This document shows, piece after piece, positions 61,001 to 64,000 of a stretch of 64,000 bases of DNA. Each line of letters begins with the position of its first letter. Position 1 is the first letter of the stretch. Below the pieces are notes generated by a model, which was given only the letters and a program-made list of their open reading frames with translations, was not told the origin of the DNA and ran no database searches. The position numbers were made by a program, and so were the translations under genes. The stretch covers positions 228,043-292,042 of the forward strand of contig CANMSL010000006.1 of the NCBI GenBank assembly GCA_947500505.1. Reading direction: 5' to 3'. Source of the DNA: an uncultured Aquimarina sp. (GTDB taxonomy: Bacteria; Bacteroidota; Bacteroidia; Flavobacteriales; Flavobacteriaceae).

Positions 61001-61095
61001 AGGGTGATTTCTCTAATGGTATTACCACCATACAGAGTATGTACGCACCAGAGTTTAGCAGTCATTCTGAAGGTGTGCGGGTGCAAGTCGAGTAA
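55018..61095 (+). CDS. Alpha-2-macroglobulin-like protease-trapping protein
   Basis: Giant exported protein of 2025 residues. A signal peptide (ends YMMAQ) has no lipobox Cys. An N-terminal helical, TPR-like part (to about 370) is followed by repeated macroglobulin beta domains, with the MG2 segment TDRSIYRPGQTVYFKGI near residue 590. An acidic, flexible stretch (about 1188-1245) sits where a bait region is expected. The alpha-helical complement-like domain carries the thioester motif CSEQ at Cys1477-Gln1480. Such proteins trap attacking proteases covalently. No pbpC, its common neighbour, lies in the window. Confidence 0.92.
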   Translation: MKKHIILVFILFITNLYYMMAQQNYQDDWKKVEDFDQQGLPKSALEIVETIYSKAKKDDNTNQVTKTLIYKAKYNLVLEENAQLKIIKEFKNEISKSTFPKRNILESILANLYWQYFQAHRWQFYNRTKTSEKVDKEDFRTWDLETLFAEIHFYYQKSLENGLLAQQTDLVKFNDILIQSRDSKIYRPSLFDFLSHNALSFYKTSETGITKPAYAFEIDSPEYLEGHEQFSRLIITTKDSLSLQFNALKIYQNLINFHKRDDKPDALIEVNIERLNFVHKNAIFADKQDLLLTRLQSEKKKHLSSPSSTLYDYEIAKLYRTKAASYVPDKNEKHRWALQKSLKVCEEAIASYPKSRGANNCAHLKDQILDQQINSIKLEGFIPINKPSRLLVNYKNLELLYFKVLKTNQNQLKSFNKIYDREKQIAFLNKLSVVETWSATLRDENDYQNHSIELIVPGLPQGTYIIVGSNTKDLDQRRTFSFGNLQVTNLTLVKNKTVNETRFQVVDRNNGAPVTNASIKLVSDHRRNNLNHTLTTNENGEALFTKEGYYYDVTATVSKDTDKAYFEGIYLNQYTHNNNPVNETRNTSFLFTDRSIYRPGQTVYFKGILMSSTGKEEPKVLANRPTFAKLIDVNGQEVKALNFTTNEYGSFAGEFILPSSGLTGNYTIQTENYNSISFSVEEYKRPKFETKFNPITETYKVNDSIKLTGTATAYAGSTITDAKVVYRVFRQVQYPRWCYWYPRNTTEEQEITYGETKTNDTGEYQITFIALPDNSVSKDNQPIFTYKVTADITDINGETRSTTTYVNVGYHVLTATVNITSEISKTKKDNTVSVSTKNLNNEFVANTGTLKIYKLEAPECPLRTRPWDAPDYNSLTKEEFKKLFPHDAYKNEDDFRNWEKGSLVFDKSYNTAGTEDNEKGTQELMLGNIKKWDVGKYMIELNTKDKFGQAVKDIKYFGVVDQSNNTISDNTLFEITTNKSTYEIGDQVLLKLSSASEDISVTIDIEKDRKIVSTEIIELSNNSKTLKIPVNKDDLGGFAVNYSFVNYNGYQNGTLPITVPYEPTELTVETGTFRDKLQPGQEETWSFTIKGPKGDKIAAELLAGMYDASLDQFRQHQWYFNPINRPVYYSHSQRQANISFIQTNFTIYDGHTFKTGLQHQSYDELNWFGLYFHRNNLLGGVRSKKMSRMRLESAAAPMQMADMANDELEEEVVEIQNDSIDSEFESDTSKELTQDNQPSLEAVKIRKNLQETAFFFPQLNTDPEGNVSFNFTAPEALTKWKLQLLAHTKELNAATQVLETVTQKELMILPNPPRFLREGDQIILSSKVSNISSKDLTGIIELQLTDALTGTAINTELQNNNIRQEFSVKAAGNTNVSWELKIPDNVQTVQYTIVAKAGDFSDGEQNVLPVLSNRMMVTETLPMWIRSDKTKTFTLDKLKNNTSSTLKNHKLTLEMTSNPAWYAVQALPYLMEYPYECSEQTFSRYYANSLASHIANSNPRIQEVFNQWKNTDALLSNLEKNQELKSLIIQETPWLRDALSETEQKKRIALLFDLNKMNNELQSALNKLQLLQYNSGAFPWFKDGRENRYITQHIAAGFGHLKKLGVTNFDNKTQNMLQKAVRYLDQEFIKEYEDLKKYCKRNKIDINKDHLSNTQVHYLYMRSFFSNINRANNTDEAWEYYIGQSKKYWLSKNLYSQGMLALILHRNSDPITATKIIRSLDEKSITSEELGMYWKSNTAGWYWYQAPTETQALMIEVFTEIEQEPKKTRIVDDLKVWLLKNKQTNRWKTTKATTEAVYALLLQGSDWLSVTDMVEIVLGDQIIDPSKMEDVKVEAGTGYFKTSWSGNDIQKDMATAKITKTGKGIAWGALYWQYFENLDKITSAKTPLKLKKNLFLKKNTDKGEEITEITDNTLLQLGDLVRVRIELRSDRAMEFVHMKDMRASGLEPINVLSQYKYQDGLGYYESTKDAATNFFFDYLPKGVYVFEYDLRVNNKGDFSNGITTIQSMYAPEFSSHSEGVRVQVE

Positions 61096-61140
61096 AATAG
61101 CTTAAGAAAGAAGCAGAAAATCCTTAAATACACGGAATAT

Positions 61141-61339
61141 AATCATCGATCATCGGCACGCGCACTGCTTTCATACCCATCCAAAATTAAAAATGTAACC
61201 GATGGTCGATGATTTGGCACCATGGATGTATCCTGTAGCTCTAAGGAGTACCCCGGGTGTACCGATGATCGATAAAATAACCACAGGTATATACAAAATT
61301 ATACGAGGGATATTATAAGATTACCGATGACCGATACAC
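61141..61339. repeat. Four CCGATG-type repeats spaced about 60 bp apart
   Basis: Copy 1 is inverted (AATCATCGATCATCGG, 61141-61156). Copies 2-4 are direct: CCGATGGTCGATGATT (61199-61214), CCGATGATCGATAAAA (61262-61277) and CCGATGACCGATACAC (61324-61339). Direct copies start 63 and 62 bp apart. Copy 1 and copy 2 form an inverted repeat matching 15 of 16 bases. Intervening sequences are unrelated. Confidence 0.75.
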
Positions 61340-61580
61340 TATATAAGATTATACACATACTAACCGCGAGGAATGGTCAATTCATTGCTGTGAGGTGCAA
61401 AAAAAAGTTTAGTATATACAAAAATATCTAAAACCTGTTTTGTTAGTAATAGTGATCATTTAAATACCATTAAAAGATATAGGAAAAATGCTATTCTACT
61501 TATCAACAGCATCTATAAGCGGATGTATTGTTTTGTTTTACACAGAATTTTATATTACTTTCAAAACTTCAAACAAAACT

Positions 61581-61625
61581 TAACCGTTTAATTAAACGTA
61601 TAATAAACGTTTAATTAAACGGTTA
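61581..61625. repeat. 19-bp inverted repeat made of two identical 14-bp palindromes
   Basis: The arm starting TAACCGTTTAATTAAACGT (61581-61599) is the exact reverse complement of 61607-61625, with a 7-bp loop. Each arm contains the self-complementary CGTTTAATTAAACG, at 61585-61598 and 61608-61621, with centres 23 bp apart. This looks like a double operator or a recombination/replication site. Confidence 0.8.
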
Positions 61626-61644
61626 TAAATGGTTATATAAAAGA

Positions 61645-61666
61645 TATAACAGTAATTGCTGTTATA
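61645..61666. repeat. 8-bp inverted repeat near the cassette edge
   Basis: TATAACAG and CTGTTATA around a six-base spacer (TAATTG), ending 3 bp before the TTGTTGCCCACA repeat. Confidence 0.55.
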
Positions 61667-61669
61667 GCA

Positions 61670-61681
61670 TTGTTGCCCACA
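61670..61681. repeat. Left boundary repeat of toxin-antitoxin cassette
   Basis: TTGTTGCCCACA is the exact reverse complement of TGTGGGCAACAA at 63200-63211. The pair encloses the higB-higA module and nothing else. Confidence 0.65.
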
Positions 61682-61696
61682 ATTACGGATAAGTAT

Positions 61697-61723
61697 AAAA
61701 GTTCACTTAAAAAGTGAACTTTT
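61697..61723 (+). promoter_or_regulatory. Probable operator of the higB-higA promoter
   Basis: 12-bp inverted repeat AAAAGTTCACTT / AAGTGAACTTTT with a 3-bp centre, covering the -33 zone of the promoter whose -7 box is at 61739. Placement over the promoter suits autorepression by the HigA-type antitoxin. It could also fold as an intrinsic terminator blocking read-through into the module. Confidence 0.65.
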
Positions 61724-61738
61724 TTGGCATATTATTTG

Positions 61739-61746
61739 TATATTTG
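61739..61746 (+). promoter_or_regulatory. -7 promoter element of higB-higA
   Basis: TATATTTG, an exact TAnnTTTG match, 20 bp before the higB ATG and 15 bp after the operator-like inverted repeat. Confidence 0.65.
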
Positions 61747-61766
61747 CAGTATGATAATCCATCAAA

Positions 61767-62087
61767 ATGGAAATTTTTTTCGAGAAAGATTACTTAAAAG
61801 AATTATACGAGGACGGAAAAGCTCGTAGCAAAAAGCATAGGTTTCAACCGAGTGTGGTAAAAAAGTATATACAAACCATAGATAAATTAAGAGTTGCAAA
61901 AAACACAGAAGAACTATATCCAATTAAAAGTTTAAACTACGAAAAACTAATTGGCGACAAAAATGGACTTGAATCTGTTCGAGTAGATAAAAAATATCGA
62001 ATAGAATTTATCAGTTCAGTAGAAGGAGAAGAACCTGATACTATTACGATTTGCTCAATTATTGAGTTAAGTAACCATTACGATTAG
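61767..62087 (+). CDS. higB: HigB-like toxin (RelE/ParE superfamily)
   Basis: 106-residue protein resembling HigB/RelE mRNA interferases, which cleave mRNA on the ribosome. The pattern is an N-terminal strand MEIFFEKDYLKELYEDGK, two helices, PIKSLNYEKLIGDKNGLESVRVDKKYRIEF (core strands with Arg), and the C-terminal strand TITICSIIELSNHYD, as in the HigB group. The ATG at 61751 is in another frame and was not used. It is followed after 13 bp by its antitoxin, in the toxin-first order typical of hig modules. Confidence 0.85.
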   Translation: MEIFFEKDYLKELYEDGKARSKKHRFQPSVVKKYIQTIDKLRVAKNTEELYPIKSLNYEKLIGDKNGLESVRVDKKYRIEFISSVEGEEPDTITICSIIELSNHYD

Positions 62088-62100
62088 AAAAACAAAAGAA

Positions 62101-63198
62101 ATGGCAACGAAAAAAACAACATTAATACCTGCACAAGCAACCCATCCAGGAGTTTTAATCAAGGATGAAATAGACGCTACACCAGATTTAAGCCAAAGGA
62201 CTTTGGCAAAAGAATTAGGTGTTTTACCTTCATTTTTAAATGAGATCATTAAGGGTAAAAGACCTGTTACTGCTGACATAGCAATATTATTAGAAAAAGC
62301 TTTGGGAATTTCGGCAGATTATTGGATGAAATTCCAATCTCAGTATGAAATTGATAAAGCAAGAGTTAAACAAAAGAATATCAAAAGACTAAGAAATATT
62401 GAGATTTGGAGTATTATAAAAGAGTATGTTCCAGTTAGATATTTTAAAAAGCACAATTACTTAGTTGATGAATTAGAAGCTGATATAAAAGCGGTTAAGG
62501 AAATATATGATATCGAAACTGTTGATGATTTAGTAACATCATTTTCAAAAGACAAAGTTGCATACTATCGTAAATCAGAAAAACTTAAAGTAGATGACAA
62601 AAATATGTTTGCTTGGAGTTCATTAGCCCAATATGAGGCAAAAAAACAAAAGGCAAATACATTTAACTTTGACAACCTTATTCAACTACGAATTAATTTA
62701 AATAATCTGTTTTACGAGAATTCTAATACCATTAATCGAGTACAAGCTCTAATGAATCAATTCGGAATTAAAATGTTACTAATAGATAAACTTGAAAAAA
62801 CACCTATCGATGGGTTTTCATTTTGGTCTAATAGAAACCCTGTTATAGCTTTGACATTGAGACACAATAGAATTGACAACTTTGCTTTCACAGTAATGCA
62901 CGAAATTGGACATATCGATTTACATTTGAGAAATGACAGGAACAGAAAGTTTATGGACTTAACAAAAAAACAAAATATCAATAAATGCGAAAGGGAAGCA
63001 GATAATTATGCCCAAGAATCACTTATTCCTACAAATATTTGGCAGGATATTTTAGAAAATCATTTACCATTGAATGATGATAAAATTATCTCTCTTGGAA
63101 ATGAATATAGAATAAATTCTGCAATTTTATTAGGTCGTGTTTGTTATGAAATGAATTATTATGCAATGAAAACCATAATTGATAAAAAATTAAAATAA
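62101..63198 (+). CDS. higA: HigA-like antitoxin fused to an ImmA/IrrE metallopeptidase
   Basis: 365 residues, about three times a minimal HigA. Residues 15-80 form an XRE helix-turn-helix with HPGVLIKDEID, LSQRTLAKELGV and the HigA-typical ALGISADYWMKFQ. The C-terminal half is an ImmA/IrrE-type zinc protease: H267-E-I-G-H271 in TVMHEIGHIDLHL and a third ligand candidate, Glu299 in CEREADNYAQ. It probably neutralises the HigB toxin and represses the module; the protease part might cleave the antitoxin or another regulator (inference). Confidence 0.85.
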   Translation: MATKKTTLIPAQATHPGVLIKDEIDATPDLSQRTLAKELGVLPSFLNEIIKGKRPVTADIAILLEKALGISADYWMKFQSQYEIDKARVKQKNIKRLRNIEIWSIIKEYVPVRYFKKHNYLVDELEADIKAVKEIYDIETVDDLVTSFSKDKVAYYRKSEKLKVDDKNMFAWSSLAQYEAKKQKANTFNFDNLIQLRINLNNLFYENSNTINRVQALMNQFGIKMLLIDKLEKTPIDGFSFWSNRNPVIALTLRHNRIDNFAFTVMHEIGHIDLHLRNDRNRKFMDLTKKQNINKCEREADNYAQESLIPTNIWQDILENHLPLNDDKIISLGNEYRINSAILLGRVCYEMNYYAMKTIIDKKLK

Positions 63199-63199
63199 C

Positions 63200-63211
63200 T
63201 GTGGGCAACAA
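63200..63211. repeat. Right boundary repeat of toxin-antitoxin cassette
   Basis: TGTGGGCAACAA, exact reverse complement of 61670-61681, begins 2 bp after the higA stop codon. Confidence 0.65.
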
Positions 63212-63262
63212 GATGTATAAGTAATAGATTCCTAACGTCATCTACTACCCATACACACAACG

Positions 63263-63271
63263 TTCTACGCA
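63263..63271. repeat. Left boundary repeat of second cassette
   Basis: TTCTACGCA is the reverse complement of TGCGTAGAA at 63917-63925, with TTT/AAA continuing the symmetry after one mismatch. The pair encloses the two small membrane-protein genes. AACGTT just before it resembles an integron-type core, but a full attC was not identified. Confidence 0.5.
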
Positions 63272-63284
63272 ATTTGACTAACCA

Positions 63285-63677
63285 ATGAACAAAGCACTAA
63301 AATATGGACTTCTGATTTTCGGAATTGTAATAATTACAGTTGTCGGATTTATTGGATTTGGACTTTATTCAATGGAAATTGAAGACCATTATGGCGACTT
63401 AAAGGAATTATATTATGATTCAGAAAACGGAGATTTGATTGTAAACAAAACAACATCCGAATTTGGAATAATTGAGAAAAACTGGAAACGAATTAATATT
63501 AAAACACAACAAAAAGACTCGACTGATTTATATAATTGGGTTTATCGAAGCGGAATAGAAACTAAATCGGAAATTTATCGAGCGAAAAACGAAGAAATTG
63601 AACTGAACAAAATTACGTACTCTGAATTGGAAAAAAGAATTGAAAATTCGGACTTTAAACTAATAATTAAGAATTAA
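63285..63677 (+). CDS. Small membrane-anchored protein of unknown function
   Basis: 130 residues. One N-terminal transmembrane helix (YGLLIFGIVIITVVGFIGFGL, about residues 7-27) is followed by a soluble domain rich in Glu, Lys and Ile, ending KRIENSDFKLIIKN. No family recognised. The next gene starts 2 bp after its stop codon, so they form a pair. Base composition (many GGAATT and AAAA runs) differs mildly from the core genes, as expected for cassette DNA. Confidence 0.65.
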   Translation: MNKALKYGLLIFGIVIITVVGFIGFGLYSMEIEDHYGDLKELYYDSENGDLIVNKTTSEFGIIEKNWKRINIKTQQKDSTDLYNWVYRSGIETKSEIYRAKNEEIELNKITYSELEKRIENSDFKLIIKN

Positions 63678-63679
63678 AT

Positions 63680-63904
63680 ATGGAACCAAGTCTTTTGACT
63701 TCAATTATTGGAATTATTATTTTTTCGGTAATTATGTATTTCGGATTTAAATACGCAGATGGAAAATGGAAAGTATCTGAATCTAAAAAAACTGAATACG
63801 TGAATTGGTCAAACAAACACGGAAAAACAATAAAAAAAGGAATAATTATAATATCAATAATTTACGGAATTTCGATGATAATTCAAATTTTGAATTTGAT
63901 TTAG
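63680..63904 (+). CDS. Small two-helix membrane protein of unknown function
   Basis: 74 residues with two hydrophobic helices, LLTSIIGIIIFSVIMYFGF (about 5-23) and IIIISIIYGISMIIQILNLI (about 55-74), joined by a charged loop with KYADGKWKVSESKKTEYVNW. No family recognised. Coupled to the preceding gene and inside the same inverted repeat pair. Confidence 0.65.
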   Translation: MEPSLLTSIIGIIIFSVIMYFGFKYADGKWKVSESKKTEYVNWSNKHGKTIKKGIIIISIIYGISMIIQILNLI

Positions 63905-63916
63905 CGGAATAAAAAC

Positions 63917-63925
63917 TGCGTAGAA
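63917..63925. repeat. Right boundary repeat of second cassette
   Basis: TGCGTAGAA, reverse complement of 63263-63271, 12 bp past the last gene. It abuts the presumed 3' end of the group II intron remnant. Confidence 0.5.
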
Positions 63926-63978
63926 TCGAGTAGCCTGACGCGGTAATAGCTTACCGCGTTGAGGCTCTCACACCACCA
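63923..63978 (-). mobile_element. Probable 3' end (domain V edge and domain VI) of a group II intron, truncated
   Basis: The minus strand reads GGTGGTGTGAGAGCCT, a hairpin (ACGCGGTAA / TTACCGCGT with outer AGCCT / AGGCT arms), then AGGCTACTCGATT. From memory, bacterial group II introns end with GTACGGTGGTGTGAGAGG, a domain VI hairpin and CTACTCGAT. Here the expected GTACGTACG of domain V is absent, replaced by a REP-like palindrome, so this is a remnant or lies at a rearrangement. No reverse transcriptase is in the window. Confidence 0.5.
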
Positions 63979-63981
63979 AGA

Positions 63982-64000
63982 TCCTGAATCAAGTTCAGGA
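63982..64000. repeat. REP-like palindrome at the window edge
   Basis: TCCTGAA, loop TCAAG, TTCAGGA: a 7-bp perfect stem with the same plan as 24715-24735. It may continue beyond the window. Confidence 0.65.

Larger units (their letters stand above)
61096..61766. other. Repeat-rich non-coding region upstream of the toxin-antitoxin module
   Basis: 671 bp with no convincing gene on either strand. It holds four CCGATG-type repeats (61141-61339), a 19-bp inverted repeat built from two 14-bp palindromes (61581-61625), an 8-bp inverted repeat (61645-61666), the left end of a cassette-like inverted repeat (61670-61681) and the operator/promoter of the toxin gene. The density of symmetric elements is far above that of the rest of the window. 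Confidence 0.65.

Noticed and set aside
61141..61339. Possible small CRISPR array
   Set aside because: Only four copies, repeats of 12-16 bp that vary, one of them inverted, spacers near 47 bp with no uniform length, and no cas genes.
61751..61766. ATG at 61751 as the toxin start
   Set aside because: It is out of frame with the HigB-like protein and gives no recognisable product.

Overview
The window looks like a chromosomal segment of a marine-type member of the Flavobacteriaceae (Bacteroidota). The evidence is low-GC DNA, promoters of the Bacteroidota form TTTG-N19/20-TAnnTTTG, two SusC/SusD loci, lipoproteins with acidic residues right after the lipobox Cys, a str operon without tuf, and zinc-free forms of L36 and S14. 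No species is named, because the sequence alone does not fix it.

Region 1 (1-10.7 kb): housekeeping genes. A partial argS is followed by a YbjT-like NAD(P)-binding protein and a CpcT/CpeT-like lipoprotein. Next come an Rrf2 regulator and two adjacent guanidino-group hydrolases (CtlX-like and DDAH-like). Citrate synthase, enolase and carA follow, with clear terminators behind gltA and eno.

Region 2 (10.7-28.2 kb, all minus strand): the fused str-S10-spc-alpha ribosomal cluster. It reads rpsL-rpsG-fusA-rpsJ-rplC through secY-infA-rpmJ-rpsM-rpsK-rpsD-rpoA-rplQ. It starts at a near-perfect promoter at 28170-28200 and ends at a strong hairpin at 10712-10749. A terminator-like hairpin and a REP-like palindrome sit in the unusual 196-bp gap between rpsJ and rplC.

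Region 3 (28.3-42.8 kb): outer-membrane uptake. An Omp85-like protein precedes two SusC-SusD-lipoprotein operons. Their promoters and leaders match at about 46 of 54 positions, which suggests co-regulation or duplication. No polysaccharide-degrading enzymes or dedicated regulators lie beside them.

Region 4 (42.8-54.7 kb): rlmB, a rhomboid protease and rarA, then a five-gene minus-strand run. That run holds a degenerate polysaccharide-deacetylase-like protein, a YjjG-like HAD phosphatase, a lipoprotein, a DUF5723 outer-membrane protein and a secreted protein of unknown function; the last three are translationally coupled. radC, small hypotheticals, a PaiB-like FMN protein and mpl follow.

Region 5 (54.7-64 kb): a giant alpha-2-macroglobulin-like protein with an intact thioester motif, then an accessory zone. 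The zone begins with a 671-bp gap rich in repeats: four 12-16-bp repeats spaced about 60 bp apart, and a pair of 14-bp palindromes inside a 19-bp inverted repeat. Two gene modules follow, each bounded by its own short inverted repeat: a HigB / HigA-metalloprotease toxin-antitoxin pair, and two small membrane proteins. The window ends in what looks like the 3' remnant of a group II intron next to a REP-like palindrome. This zone is the part most likely to hold something undescribed.
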